From Microbacterium allomyrinae (GTDB lineage: Bacteria; Actinomycetota; Actinomycetes; Actinomycetales; Microbacteriaceae), in assembly GCF_020682705.1 (NCBI RefSeq), contig NZ_JAGTTN010000001.1, forward strand, positions 558,001 to 622,000: a DNA stretch of 64,000 bases, written 5' to 3'. Both the position numbers and the translations under genes were made by a program. The notes under the pieces were generated by a model. The model was given only the letters and a program-made list of their open reading frames with translations. It was not told where the DNA came from and searched no databases. This document shows, piece by piece, positions 18,486 to 27,460 of the stretch (position 1 is the stretch's first letter; every line of letters begins with the position of its first letter).

Positions 18486-18977
18486 TCAGCCTTCGAAGTC
18501 CTCGGGCTCCACGTCGTCGAGGAAGCGCTTGAACTCGTCGAGGCGCTCGGAGGCATCCGTCTCGGTCAGCACGTCCGGCACGCCTGCCTCGGTCAGGACG
18601 GCCTCGGCCACCCAGATGGGGGCACCGACGCGCGATGCGAGGGCGACGGCATCCGAGGGCCGGGCGTCGATGACGCGGACGCCCAGCGCGGTGGACACCG
18701 TGATCTCGGCGTAGAACGTTCCCTCTTCGATACGGGTCACCGCGACCTTGGTGACCTCGGCGCCGAGCGTCTCGAGCATCGAGCGCATCAGGTCGTGTGC
18801 GAGCGGCCGCGGCACAGGTGCCTGCTCGACCGCGACGAGAATCGAGGTGGCTTCGAGCTGACCGATCCAGATCGGAAGCACGAAGCCGTCTCCGGGAATC
18901 TCGTCGATCGGCTTGAGCAGCAGCACGTGCTGACCCGAGGCGTCGAGCGCGACGCCTGCCACCCGGACCTGGACCAT
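18486..18977 (-). CDS. bifunctional nuclease-family protein (DUF151)
   Basis: A 163-residue protein of the DUF151 family: VLLLKPIDEIPGDGFVLPIW and ARPSDAVALASRVGAPIWVA are the two conserved blocks. Characterised members show DNase/RNase activity, and actinobacterial copies are common single genes of unknown role. The C-terminus is acidic (DDVEPEDFEG). It is convergent with the LuxR gene with only six bases between stops. Confidence 0.88.
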   Translation of the reverse strand: MVQVRVAGVALDASGQHVLLLKPIDEIPGDGFVLPIWIGQLEATSILVAVEQAPVPRPLAHDLMRSMLETLGAEVTKVAVTRIEEGTFYAEITVSTALGVRVIDARPSDAVALASRVGAPIWVAEAVLTEAGVPDVLTETDASERLDEFKRFLDDVEPEDFEG

Positions 18978-19129
18978 CGCGCCTCCTCTGACGCAGCTCG
19001 CGTTCGCCACCGGCTGGTGCCATCGTAGGCACGGCAGGCGCCGCCCGCACAGAGGGTGTGCGCTAGCGTGGTGATCCCACAGCCACCGGCACACACGCAG
19101 CGGCATCCACGAGAGCAGAGGAGGACGGC

Positions 19130-19435
19130 GTGCTCGAATCGCTGACCTCCGGCCTGCAGATGCTCCTCGCGACGCTCGGACTGCTCGTCACGCCCGATCT
19201 CGGTGCCATGGGCGCTGTGGGTGCGATGGGAGCCCTCGGCGTCACCATCGCCGTGGCGTCCTTCGCGCTCGTGCTCGTTGCTCTCCTCGCCGTCGCCCTC
19301 ACCCGCTCGGGCCGGGCGTCCCCGGCGCATCCGAGCCGTGCGATCGACATCTCCTCCCCGCTCTCGCAGAGCGATCCGGACGCCTCGGGCCACCCGCGCC
19401 CTCGAGCACCCGGTCACGCGGCCTCGGCCGCGTAG
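19130..19435 (+). CDS. small single-pass membrane protein upstream of the YidC paralogue
   Basis: A 101-residue protein starting at GTG with AGGAGGAC eight bases upstream. It has a hydrophobic N-terminal half with a clear transmembrane segment (about residues 34-59, GVTIAVASFALVLVALLAVA) and a proline/serine-rich polar tail. It precedes the YidC/Oxa1 gene by 92 bp on the same strand, so the two are probably co-transcribed. I do not recognise a characterised family; a role with the insertase is inferred from position. Confidence 0.7.
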   Translation: MLESLTSGLQMLLATLGLLVTPDLGAMGAVGAMGALGVTIAVASFALVLVALLAVALTRSGRASPAHPSRAIDISSPLSQSDPDASGHPRPRAPGHAASAA

Positions 19436-19527
19436 CCTCCGTCCGTCGAACGCACCCGAGGGTGCGGTCATCGGGCATCCCTTCGCGGCCGATCAGCCCC
19501 CTGATCGCTCCCCTGAATGGATGAACC

Positions 19528-20292
19528 GTGGACCTCTTCGCCTTCCCTCCCGTCGCCGCCGTGCTCGACCTGGCCTATGCCGGTCTCATGGCCCTGACCG
19601 CACTGCTCCAGCCCCTGGCCGGAGCATCCGCCGCCGCCGTGGCGGTCATCCTCGTGACGCTGCTCGTGCGCGCGGCGCTGATTCCCGCCGGCGTCGCCCA
19701 GGCGAAAGCCGAGCAGGTGCGCTCCCGCCTCGCTCCGCGGCTGCGTGAACTGCAGAAGCATCATCGCAAGGACCCCGAGCGCCTGCAGCGCGAGAGCATG
19801 CAGCTCTACCGCGACGAGAACACGTCGCCGTTCGCCGGCTGCCTGCCGATCCTGATCCAGGCGCCGATCGTCGGGGTGCTCTACGCGATCTTCCTGCACA
19901 CCACGATCGCCGGTCATCCGAACGCGCTCCTCACCGAGACGCTGCTCGGCGTTCCCCTGGGCACGAGCCTCTCCGGCGCGATCGTGTCGGGGACCGCGGA
20001 TGCTGCGACCTGGGCCGTCATCGGAGCACTCGTGCTGGTGATCGCCGGGATCGGCGAACTCACCCGTCGGTGCTTCCGCGTGGCGCAGGTTCCGGTGGCC
20101 GAGGACTCGCCGCTGCCGCAGATGCCGGCGGGCGTGCTCGGCCTCCTGCAGTTCGCGACCGCTGTGGTGGCGATCTTCGTGCCGCTGGCGGCCGGACTCT
20201 ACCTGCTCGTCACGGTCACGTGGACCCTCGGGCAGCGGCTGGTCCTGCGACGGATCTATCCGCCGCAGGAGCCCCAGCCGCTCACCCGATGA
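19528..20292 (+). CDS. YidC/Oxa1-family membrane protein insertase (paralogue)
   Basis: A 254-residue Oxa1-type protein. Features are the long first cytoplasmic loop with AKAEQVRSRLAPRLRELQKH, a KDPERLQRESMQLYRDENTS helix, and the conserved FAGCLPILIQAPIVGVLYAI core, followed by four further hydrophobic segments. It is shorter than the housekeeping YidC located at rpmH-rnpA in actinobacteria, and that locus is not here, so it is a second copy. The hydrophilic-groove Arg is probably the one in LLVRAALIP. Confidence 0.88.
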   Translation: MDLFAFPPVAAVLDLAYAGLMALTALLQPLAGASAAAVAVILVTLLVRAALIPAGVAQAKAEQVRSRLAPRLRELQKHHRKDPERLQRESMQLYRDENTSPFAGCLPILIQAPIVGVLYAIFLHTTIAGHPNALLTETLLGVPLGTSLSGAIVSGTADAATWAVIGALVLVIAGIGELTRRCFRVAQVPVAEDSPLPQMPAGVLGLLQFATAVVAIFVPLAAGLYLLVTVTWTLGQRLVLRRIYPPQEPQPLTR

Positions 20293-20311
20293 GCCCGGCG
20301 TGAAGGTGTGG

Positions 20312-21265
20312 TCAGACGGTCGCCGGAATCCATTCCGACACGCGCGACAGCTCGGCGACCTCGGCGTCGGAGAGGTCCACCCGGGCGCCGTCGAGCAGGT
20401 CGGCGACCTGCTCGACGCGCGATGCGCTGGCGATCGGCGCCGCGACGGTCGGCTGCGCCTTCAGCCATGCCAGGGCCGTCGCCGCGATCGAGACGCCGTG
20501 CGCGCGGCCGATGCCCTCGAGCGCATCGATGATCTCCAGCCCCTGATCGGTGGCGTAGGCCGAGGCGGCGCCCGCGCGCGGCGAACGGTGGCCCGCGGCA
20601 TCCGTCGAGCGGTACTTGCCGGTGAGGAATCCCTTCGCGAGCGAGAAGTAGGGCACGAGGCTCAGATCGAACTCGCGCGCGACGGGGACGATGTGCTCCT
20701 CGACGTCGTTGCGGTGCACCAGGTTGTAGTGCGGCTGCACAGCGACCGGCAGGGCCTGACCGCGAGCCTCTGCGAGACCGATCCATTCGCGGATGCGCTC
20801 GGCGCTGTAGTTCGACACGGCGGTGTACCGGACGAGGCCGTCCGTGACGAGGTCGCCGAACGCGGCCACGGTCTCTTCGAGCTCGACGGTCTCGTCGTCG
20901 AAGTGCGCGTAGTACAGGTCGATCGTGTCGACGCCGAGCCTGCGGAGGGAGGCCTCGGCCGCGGCCCGGATGTTCTTCGCCGAGAGCCCGGGGAACTCGG
21001 GGTGCTGACTGACCTTCGTCGCGACGACGACGTCGCGGGCACCGCGCGACGACAGCCACTCACCGATGATCGTCTCGCTCTCACCTCCGGAGTTGCCGTC
21101 GATCCACGCGCTGTACGAGTCGGCGGTGTCGACGAAGTTCCCGCCGCCGGCGTGGAACGCATCGAGGATCGCGAAGGATGTCTCGCGGTCGGCCGTCCAG
21201 CCGAACACGTTGCCGCCGAGCGAGAGGGGAAGGACGTCGAGTGAGCTGGTTCCGATCAGGGTCAT
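20312..21265 (-). CDS. aldo/keto reductase
   Basis: A 317-residue AKR. LPLSLGGNVFGWTAD opens the barrel, NFVDTADSYSAWIDG carries the catalytic Asp and Tyr, VVVATKVS the catalytic Lys, and PYFSLAKGFLTGKYRS together with ASASRVEQV are cofactor loops of the AKR11/12 type. It reduces aldehydes or sugar carbonyls; the substrate is unknown. It is divergent from the LLM flavin oxidoreductase across about 105 bp. Confidence 0.88.
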   Translation of the reverse strand: MTLIGTSSLDVLPLSLGGNVFGWTADRETSFAILDAFHAGGGNFVDTADSYSAWIDGNSGGESETIIGEWLSSRGARDVVVATKVSQHPEFPGLSAKNIRAAAEASLRRLGVDTIDLYYAHFDDETVELEETVAAFGDLVTDGLVRYTAVSNYSAERIREWIGLAEARGQALPVAVQPHYNLVHRNDVEEHIVPVAREFDLSLVPYFSLAKGFLTGKYRSTDAAGHRSPRAGAASAYATDQGLEIIDALEGIGRAHGVSIAATALAWLKAQPTVAAPIASASRVEQVADLLDGARVDLSDAEVAELSRVSEWIPATV

Positions 21266-21369
21266 GATGCGAGTCAACCCGGTGCCGGATCGAGGTGTTC
21301 CCTCATGACGGCGAATAACGGGCATCTATTCACCGGAATGGACAGCGCCGGCGTACCGTTGCACTCGTC

Positions 21370-22401
21370 ATGCAGCGCTTCGGAACACTCTCCTTCGGAC
21401 ACTACGGCCCTCTCGGGGGTGGCCGGCAGCTCACCGCGGGCGACTCCCTGCGCCAGGCCATCGACCTCGCGCAGGGGATGGATGACCTCGGCGTCAACGG
21501 CGCATACTTCCGCGTGCATCACTTCGCCCGGCAGCAGGCCTCGCCGATGCCGCTGCTCGCCGCGATCGCCGCGCGCACCGAGCGCATCGAGATCGGCACC
21601 GGCGTCATCGACATGCGCTACGAGAACCCGCTCTATCTCGCGGAGGAGGCGGCGGCGGTCGATCTCATCTCGGACGGCAGACTCGCGCTCGGCGTGAGCC
21701 GCGGCTCACCCGAGACGGTCGTGCGCGGCTACGAGACATTCGGCTACACCGGGTCGGAGGATCCCCGCGGCGCCGACCTCGCACGCGAGCACTTCGAGCT
21801 GTTCCTGCGGGCAATCGAGGGCGAAGGCCTCGCCGAGCGCGACGGCTCGTCGGCCTTCGGCGCCGGCGCGACCGGGTTGCAGCGGATCGAGCCCTACTCC
21901 CCCGGCCTGCGCTCGCGCGTCTGGTGGGGCGCCGGCAACCGCGACTCGGCGGAATGGGCAGGACGCAGGGGCGTCAACCTCATGTCGTCGACGCTGCTGA
22001 CCTCTGCCGACGGCCGACCCTTCGACATCCTGCAGGCCGAGCAGATCGACGCGTTCCGCGCGGCATGGCGCGAGGCCGGTCATGCCGGTGAGCCGCGCGT
22101 GTCGGTGAGCCGTTCGGTGTTCCCCCTCGTCACGGCCGAGGACCACATGTACTTCGGAGGCCGGCAGGACGGCGACCAGATCGGCGTGATCGACGGCATG
22201 CGCTCCACATTCGGGAAGACGTACGCCGCCGAGCCCGATGTGCTCGTGGAGCAGCTGCTCGCCGACGCCGCGGTCCAGGCCGCCGACACGCTGATGCTGA
22301 CGATCCCGAGCCAGCTGGGCGTCGAGTTCAACCTGCGGGTCGTCGAGTCCTTCGCCACCCACGTGGCTCCGGCGCTCGGCTGGGTGTCGACCCGAGGCTG
22401 A
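21370..22401 (+). CDS. LLM-class (luciferase-like) flavin-dependent oxidoreductase
   Basis: A 343-residue TIM-barrel flavin oxidoreductase. GVNGAYFRVHHFARQQASP, the TERIEIGTGVIDMRYENPLY segment and DLISDGRLALGVSRGSPE are family hallmarks for FMN or F420 use. No coenzyme discrimination can be made by eye. It stands alone, divergent from an aldo/keto reductase and upstream of the SPW/TetR operon on the same strand. Confidence 0.87.
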   Translation: MQRFGTLSFGHYGPLGGGRQLTAGDSLRQAIDLAQGMDDLGVNGAYFRVHHFARQQASPMPLLAAIAARTERIEIGTGVIDMRYENPLYLAEEAAAVDLISDGRLALGVSRGSPETVVRGYETFGYTGSEDPRGADLAREHFELFLRAIEGEGLAERDGSSAFGAGATGLQRIEPYSPGLRSRVWWGAGNRDSAEWAGRRGVNLMSSTLLTSADGRPFDILQAEQIDAFRAAWREAGHAGEPRVSVSRSVFPLVTAEDHMYFGGRQDGDQIGVIDGMRSTFGKTYAAEPDVLVEQLLADAAVQAADTLMLTIPSQLGVEFNLRVVESFATHVAPALGWVSTRG

Positions 22402-22444
22402 GCCCCGCTCGCGGAGGGGTCCCCGCCGCCGCCACGCGAGGTTC

Positions 22445-22473
22445 TTGACCGGGCGGTCAGTCAGGCCTACCGT
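22445..22473 (+). promoter_or_regulatory. promoter with overlapping TetR operator before the SPW gene
   Basis: TTGACC (-35) and TACCGT (-10) are 17 bp apart. The perfect repeat TGACCGGGCGGTCA (22446-22459) overlaps the -35 box, the expected position for repression by the TetR protein encoded as second gene of this transcript. Confidence 0.65.
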
Positions 22474-22522
22474 GGAGACGATCCCGATCGGGGTCATCAC
22501 ATCTCCGAAGGAGGAGAGTCGA

Positions 22523-22879
22523 ATGAAGAAGTGGACTCGCTGGGAGGACTGGGTCGCCGTCGGCGTCGGGCTCGTCGCCGCCGTGTCGGCGTTCCTCATG
22601 CCGCAGATGGGCGCCTCCATGCCCTGGATGCTGATCGTCGGCATCCTCCTGATCGCCGCCGGGGTGGCGAACCTCGCGATGCCGGGAATGGTCGCGATGG
22701 AGTACGTGCAGCTGGCTCTGGGCGCGGTGCTGTTCCTCGCCCCGTGGTTCGGCGGCTACGCCGCCATGGACTCCGCCGCGGCCTGGGTCTGCTGGATCGG
22801 CGGAGCGGTCGCGGTGATCGTCGCGGCTCTCGCCGTCAGGCCGGCCATGCAATTGCACGACCGCACCATCCCGCACTGA
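22523..22879 (+). CDS. SPW-repeat membrane protein
   Basis: A 118-residue protein with four hydrophobic helices. WTRWEDWVAVGVG followed by SMPWMLIVGILL, and later LAPWFGGYAAMDSAAAW, match the paired W-x2-W and (S/A)PW pattern of the SPW family, whose function is unknown. AAGGAGGAG lies directly upstream of the ATG. It is followed by a TetR gene, and a TetR-type operator overlaps its promoter. Confidence 0.8.
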   Translation: MKKWTRWEDWVAVGVGLVAAVSAFLMPQMGASMPWMLIVGILLIAAGVANLAMPGMVAMEYVQLALGAVLFLAPWFGGYAAMDSAAAWVCWIGGAVAVIVAALAVRPAMQLHDRTIPH

Positions 22880-22893
22880 AGCGGAACCGAGAC

Positions 22894-22921
22894 GGGGGCG
22901 CCGGATCCGTCCGACGCCCCC
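22894..22921 (+). terminator. hairpin between SPW gene and tetR
   Basis: GGGGGCG and CGCCCCC pair around a 14-base loop that itself contains CGGATCCG. It would partly terminate or attenuate transcription before the downstream regulator gene. Confidence 0.5.
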
Positions 22922-22943
22922 GCCATCTTCGTGAGGATTCCCC

Positions 22944-23558
22944 ATGACGCGCAGCCGGCAGAGCCGGACACTCATCCTCGACGCTGCCGAGCGCCTCTTC
23001 GCAGAGCGCGGCTTCGACGCCACTCCGACCGGGGCGGTCGCCGATCTCGCGGGCGTGCCGAAGGGGCTGCTTTTCTATTACTTCCCGAGCAAGAACGATC
23101 TGCTGCGAACGCTGGTGGGCGAACGGCTCGAGCTCGCGCCCATCGACACGTCCGCCCTCATCGCGCGGGGCGATCCGGCGCGGACGCTCCTGAACGTGAC
23201 GCGTCGCCTGCGCGAACTGCAGGCCGAATCGGCGGTGCGCCGCGTGATCGTGTGGCGTGAGCAGCGCACGCACCCGGAGGTGCGCGCGAAGCTCCACGAA
23301 TACCGGGGTCAATTGCAGGCGATCGTCGAGCGTGTGCTGGGCGCGAGCATCCTGCATCCGATCGCCGCCCGCCGTGTGCGCACCGCGGCCGCGGCCTGGG
23401 TCGCGATCATCACCACGCCGACGATCCCCGACCACATCGGCAGCGGCGACCCCGCAGATGCCGAGCCGGCGGGCGAACTCGACGATCCGACGGACGCGGC
23501 GGGCCTGCCCGCACTCGCCGATCTCATCTCGGCGGGCCTTCGCGAGACGGACGACTGA
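22944..23558 (+). CDS. TetR-family regulator
   Basis: A 204-residue TetR protein with the N-terminal HTH region RTLILDAAERLFAERGFDAT and GVPKGLLFYYFPSKNDLLR. The C-terminal domain is alanine-rich and unassigned. It is 65 bp downstream of the SPW gene, and the palindrome at that operon's promoter makes autoregulation likely. Confidence 0.88.
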   Translation: MTRSRQSRTLILDAAERLFAERGFDATPTGAVADLAGVPKGLLFYYFPSKNDLLRTLVGERLELAPIDTSALIARGDPARTLLNVTRRLRELQAESAVRRVIVWREQRTHPEVRAKLHEYRGQLQAIVERVLGASILHPIAARRVRTAAAAWVAIITTPTIPDHIGSGDPADAEPAGELDDPTDAAGLPALADLISAGLRETDD

Positions 23559-23613
23559 CGAGTGTCGCGCTCGCCTGCCGCTCCGGGTCGACTCCGGGTC
23601 GACTCCCTGGCGC

Positions 23614-25305
23614 TCAGTCGAGCACTTCCACCCCGGTGATTCGCAGCTCCTCCACGTCCAGACGCGTCTGGATCTGCGTGACGACCGCATCGTCCACGAC
23701 GCCCTCGCGTCCCAGCCGGTAGAGCACCTCGCGCTTGCGGTCGAGCACAGCGATGCGCAGGCGCGAGTACTCCTCGTCGCGCTCGCGCGGTGAGGGCAGC
23801 GGCATGGGCTCCTCGAGCACGGTGGTCTTCGCCGACGCCTCGACCGCGGCATCCGGCTCGCCCATCATCGCGTCGAGGGCGACGATCCTGCGATCGACCT
23901 CGGCCTGCTCACGAGCCTGCACGCGCTCATTGTTGCGCTCGAGGTAGTCGTAGTAGTCGCGGGTGAGGCGATCGCGCACCTCCGTGCTGACGCCGTGGTC
24001 TGCCGCGAGATCCTGGACCGCGGTCAGCGCCGCGCCCGTGATGGCGCGCTCGGCGAGTTCGAGCTCCTGCTGCATCGACGTGTCGTCGGGCAGCCGCGCC
24101 CAGCGGACGACCGCGGGCAGGAGCGGACCCTGCACGAGGAGCGTCAGCACGATGACACCCGCCGTGACGAACACGATCTCGTCGCGGCCCGCGAGCGCGT
24201 CGCCGGCCGTCGTCGTCAGCGGCACCGACAGCGCGATCGCGAGCGACACGGCTCCGCGGAACCCGGCGACGGCGCTCACCACCCGCGCCCGGTAGGTCAT
24301 ACGCCGAGCGCGCTGAGAGGGTCTCCGGTCGAGCACGCGGATGGTCATGACCGACGCGGTCTGGAACACGAATCTCGTCACGAGCAGCACGAGCCACACC
24401 GCCACGGTCACGAGCAGCAGCCAGCCGATCTCGCGGGCGTCGATCTCGTGCGCGACCGCCTGCACTTCGAGTCCGACGAGCACGAACAGCGAACCGTTGA
24501 GCAGGAACGAGCCCAGCGGCCACGTCCACGCCGTCTGCCGCCGTGACGACGCCGTGCTGATCCGCGGGCCGATGTAGGCGATGATCAGCCCCGCGACGAC
24601 CACCGCGAGCACCCCGGACGCGTGGATGACCTCGGCCAGGAGGAACGCGGCGAACGGCACGAGGAGCAGCGCGATGTTGATGGTGAGGGTGTCGCGCAGG
24701 CGCCGCATGACGAGGTACGCGAGTCCCGCGATCGCGAGCCCGGCAGTCACGCCGCCGACATAGGACAGCAGCACCATGCCGGTGATGTCGAGCGGGGTGT
24801 ACTGACCGCCCATGGCCAGGCCCACCGCGATGGCGTAGACCACCAGCGCCGTACCGTCGTTGGTGAGGCTCTCGGCCTTCAGCACCATGAAGTTGCGCCG
24901 CGGCAGCATGCGGCCGAGCGCCGACACCGCCGTCGCATCCGGCGGCGCGACCGCGGCCCCGAGGATGAGCGCCGCCTCCCACGGAAGCCCGAACGCATAG
25001 GCGACCCCGGCGACCGCGAAGGCGGTTGCGACGACCAGCACCGTGCTCATCAGGAAGATGCCGCGGAAGTCGCGGCGGATCGAGCGCAGCGACGTCGTGA
25101 GGCTCTCCCAGAACAGCAGCACCGGCAGGAACAGCAGCAGCACCGTCTCGGGCGGCAGTTCGATCTCGCGCAACTCCGGCACGAAGCCGAGCGCGAGGCC
25201 GGCGACCAGGAGCAGCAGCGGCACGGCCACCCGCAGCTTCGGCGCGAGGATCGCGCCGACGAGCACGGTCAGCCCGAGCAGGACGGTGACTTCGAGTCCG
25301 GTCAT
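23614..25305 (-). CDS. CPA1-type Na+/H+ antiporter (NhaP-like)
   Basis: A 563-residue cation/proton antiporter. Twelve or so helices precede a ~150-residue charged cytoplasmic tail. Signature regions are LILGAAVAPPDATAVSALGR, the ESLTNDGTALVVY segment with the ND transport residues, and VVSAVAGFRGAVSLAIALS. The tail contains a helical EQAEVDRRIVALD region seen in other CPA1 members. It exports Na+ or K+ for pH homeostasis. The start MTGLEVT was chosen because upstream sequence is non-coding in character. Confidence 0.9.
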   Translation of the reverse strand: MTGLEVTVLLGLTVLVGAILAPKLRVAVPLLLLVAGLALGFVPELREIELPPETVLLLFLPVLLFWESLTTSLRSIRRDFRGIFLMSTVLVVATAFAVAGVAYAFGLPWEAALILGAAVAPPDATAVSALGRMLPRRNFMVLKAESLTNDGTALVVYAIAVGLAMGGQYTPLDITGMVLLSYVGGVTAGLAIAGLAYLVMRRLRDTLTINIALLLVPFAAFLLAEVIHASGVLAVVVAGLIIAYIGPRISTASSRRQTAWTWPLGSFLLNGSLFVLVGLEVQAVAHEIDAREIGWLLLVTVAVWLVLLVTRFVFQTASVMTIRVLDRRPSQRARRMTYRARVVSAVAGFRGAVSLAIALSVPLTTTAGDALAGRDEIVFVTAGVIVLTLLVQGPLLPAVVRWARLPDDTSMQQELELAERAITGAALTAVQDLAADHGVSTEVRDRLTRDYYDYLERNNERVQAREQAEVDRRIVALDAMMGEPDAAVEASAKTTVLEEPMPLPSPRERDEEYSRLRIAVLDRKREVLYRLGREGVVDDAVVTQIQTRLDVEELRITGVEVLD

Positions 25306-25378
25306 GTGCGGCTCCGATCGAGGACGGTGGTGGACTGAACCCGCCCGGACCCGTCGAGATTCCCACGGGACCGGCCGA

Positions 25379-25903
25379 TCAGCGCTCCAACGACGCCGCG
25401 AGGACCGCGAGGTCGTCGCCGACGAGACGTTGCGTCGTCCACTCGGCCATGGGCGCTGCACCGATCGAACGGTAGAACCCGATCGCGGATTCATTCCAGT
25501 CCAGAACCGTCCACTCCAAGCGCGAGTACTCGCGTTCGATGCAGACCTCGGCGAGCGAGGCGATGAGCGCCTTGCCGTAACCGTACGCCCGGTGCGCCTC
25601 GGCGACAAAGAGGTCTTCGAGCCAGATGCCGTGGCGGCCGGTCCATGTGGAATAGGTGAGGAACCAGATGGCGATCCCCACGATCACCCCGTCGCGCTCG
25701 ACGACATGGGTGAAGGCCCGCGGCTCATCGCCGAACAGCGTCTCGGCGAGCGCCTCGACGGTGTTCTCGACAGCATCCGGCTCGCGCTCGTACACCGCGA
25801 GGTCGTGGATGCGGGCGAGGATGCCGGGCTCATCGCCGGGACGGGCGTCACGGAGCACGGCGCCACCCGCCAGGGCACGCGAATGCGGATTGCGAGGGGT
25901 CAC
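25379..25903 (-). CDS. GNAT N-acetyltransferase (diamine/SSAT-like)
   Basis: A 174-residue acetyltransferase starting at GTG. EDLFVAEAHRAYGYGKALI is motif A (acetyl-CoA loop) and LEWTVLDWNESAIGFYRSIG is motif B, in the wording seen in spermidine/spermine-type acetyltransferases. It would acetylate a small amine. It lies between the antiporter and a VOC-family gene on the same strand. Confidence 0.85.
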   Translation of the reverse strand: MTPRNPHSRALAGGAVLRDARPGDEPGILARIHDLAVYEREPDAVENTVEALAETLFGDEPRAFTHVVERDGVIVGIAIWFLTYSTWTGRHGIWLEDLFVAEAHRAYGYGKALIASLAEVCIEREYSRLEWTVLDWNESAIGFYRSIGAAPMAEWTTQRLVGDDLAVLAASLER

Positions 25904-25941
25904 CGTTCGAGCGTAGTCATCCCCTGTCGGCGCGTGGCATG

Positions 25942-26307
25942 TCAGCCGGCGTCTTCGATCAGATGCAGCTGGGTCCCGTCGGGGTCGATCAGGAAACCCG
26001 CGCGATGACCCCACTCCTGCAGTGCGACCGGGACGAGCCGCGGAATCACGGCGGACTGCTCCGGGACGCCGCTCGCGCGCACCGCCGCATACAGTGCGTC
26101 GAGGTCATTCACGCGCACACTGGCCATGAACCAGCTCTCGTACGGATCGTGCTCGGGCGCCAGGAAGAACTCGAGGACGACGCCGCCGCGAGTGACGATC
26201 AGCCACCCGCCGTCGCGGTACGAGACATCGAACCCGAACCCTCCGTAGAACGCGACGGTTGCATCGAAGTCGCGTGAGGGAAGGTTCGGCACCGCACGAT
26301 CCGCCAT
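25942..26307 (-). CDS. VOC-family (bleomycin-resistance-type) protein
   Basis: A 121-residue protein of the vicinal oxygen chelate fold: DATVAFYGGFGFDVSYRDGG and the C-terminal RAGFLIDPDGTQLHLIE. The layout matches bleomycin-binding immunity proteins, which sequester the drug as dimers. Housekeeping homologues with other ligands are common, so drug resistance is not proven. It is probably co-transcribed with the adjacent acetyltransferase. Confidence 0.8.
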   Translation of the reverse strand: MADRAVPNLPSRDFDATVAFYGGFGFDVSYRDGGWLIVTRGGVVLEFFLAPEHDPYESWFMASVRVNDLDALYAAVRASGVPEQSAVIPRLVPVALQEWGHRAGFLIDPDGTQLHLIEDAG

Positions 26308-26351
26308 GACGCGAACCTACGACGACCTGCCGCGCAGGTAAAGAGCGCGCG

Positions 26352-27437
26352 TCACCGTTCGACCGTCGCCACCCCGAGCCATTGCGCCAGTTCGGCGATC
26401 TCGGCCCGCACCATGTCGTGCTCCTCGGGCTCGAACGGGAGGAACTCGTGGATCGCATTGATCCGCAGCAGCTCGTGGTCGCGGTCCACCTCGGCGTCCA
26501 GCATCCCGACGAACCGGTCTCCCAAGAGGATCGGGTGGGCGAAGTATCCGTAGACGCGCTGAGGCTTGGGTTTGAACTGCTCGAGGACGTAGGTGAACTC
26601 GAAGAGCTCCTCGAGTCGCCTGCGATCGAACAGCATGCTGTCGTACGGGTTGAGCAACGCCACGCGCCCGGCGGGCTCTTCGTCCTCGAGGGCTGCGAGC
26701 GCCTCGGGATCGACACGGTACGTGACGGTGCTTCCCTCGACGACAGCGGGCTCACCCGTGTCTTTGGCCACCCCGCTCCAGTACCGGTGCGCTCTCGCGA
26801 GGCCTGCGGACTGGAGGCGACGCGCGGCGAGCAGGCGGTCGGCATCGTCGGCATCGTATTCGGGCAGATCCTGTGGGTACACGCGCTCGGCGAGGTCCCA
26901 GCGGCGATGACGCCCATCGCGGCCCGCGACGGCCACCTCCCCCCGTCTCATCAGGAATTCGAGCATCAGCGGCACCTGGTTCGAGCCCGACCAACCGTCC
27001 GGCGGGCGGCTGACCTGCGCCGTATCGGGGATGTCGCTCGCGAACAGCGGGCCGTCAGCGCGGAGGCGGGCGAGGACATCCGTGCGGAACCCGGCGTTGG
27101 CGTCGAGCCATTGCCGGCTGCTCTCGCGCTCCGGCCAGCGGCGCATCGCGGGGAGCATGAGCGGCAGCAGGCTCATGGGACGGAACGCGCCGTCGAACTC
27201 GAACAGCAGCCGATCGATCTCGACGACCTTGGTGAGCTGTCCGGGTTCGTACGACCATCCGATGCGCGACCACAGCACGGTCTGCTCGCAGGGCGCGATC
27301 GTCGCCGTGGGGTCGAGCTTGATGTAGCCCAGCTGCTCCGCCACCTCGACGACGTCGCCCGGCCGATCGGCATCGAGCAGCTGCGCGCGCACGATGATGC
27401 GTCGCGCCTGGTCCCGCGTGAGCCGGTGCGCAGTCAC
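26352..27437 (-). CDS. winged-helix crosslink-repair DNA glycosylase family protein (YcaQ/AlkX, HTH_42)
   Basis: A 361-residue protein of the HTH_42 superfamily, whose members unhook interstrand crosslinks (E. coli YcaQ/AlkX, Streptomyces AlkZ). Family landmarks are LTRDQARRIIVRAQ, LGYIKLDPTATIAP, RVALLNPYDSMLFDRRRLEE and RVYGYFAHPILLGDRFVG. In the catalytic Q-phi-D/Q segment this protein has Lys-Leu-Asp, so the usual Gln is replaced. It starts with GTG. It is the last gene before the HxlR regulator on the same strand. Confidence 0.8.
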   Translation of the reverse strand: MTAHRLTRDQARRIIVRAQLLDADRPGDVVEVAEQLGYIKLDPTATIAPCEQTVLWSRIGWSYEPGQLTKVVEIDRLLFEFDGAFRPMSLLPLMLPAMRRWPERESSRQWLDANAGFRTDVLARLRADGPLFASDIPDTAQVSRPPDGWSGSNQVPLMLEFLMRRGEVAVAGRDGRHRRWDLAERVYPQDLPEYDADDADRLLAARRLQSAGLARAHRYWSGVAKDTGEPAVVEGSTVTYRVDPEALAALEDEEPAGRVALLNPYDSMLFDRRRLEELFEFTYVLEQFKPKPQRVYGYFAHPILLGDRFVGMLDAEVDRDHELLRINAIHEFLPFEPEEHDMVRAEIAELAQWLGVATVER

Positions 27438-27460
27438 GGGTTCGACAGTAGCGATCCCGA

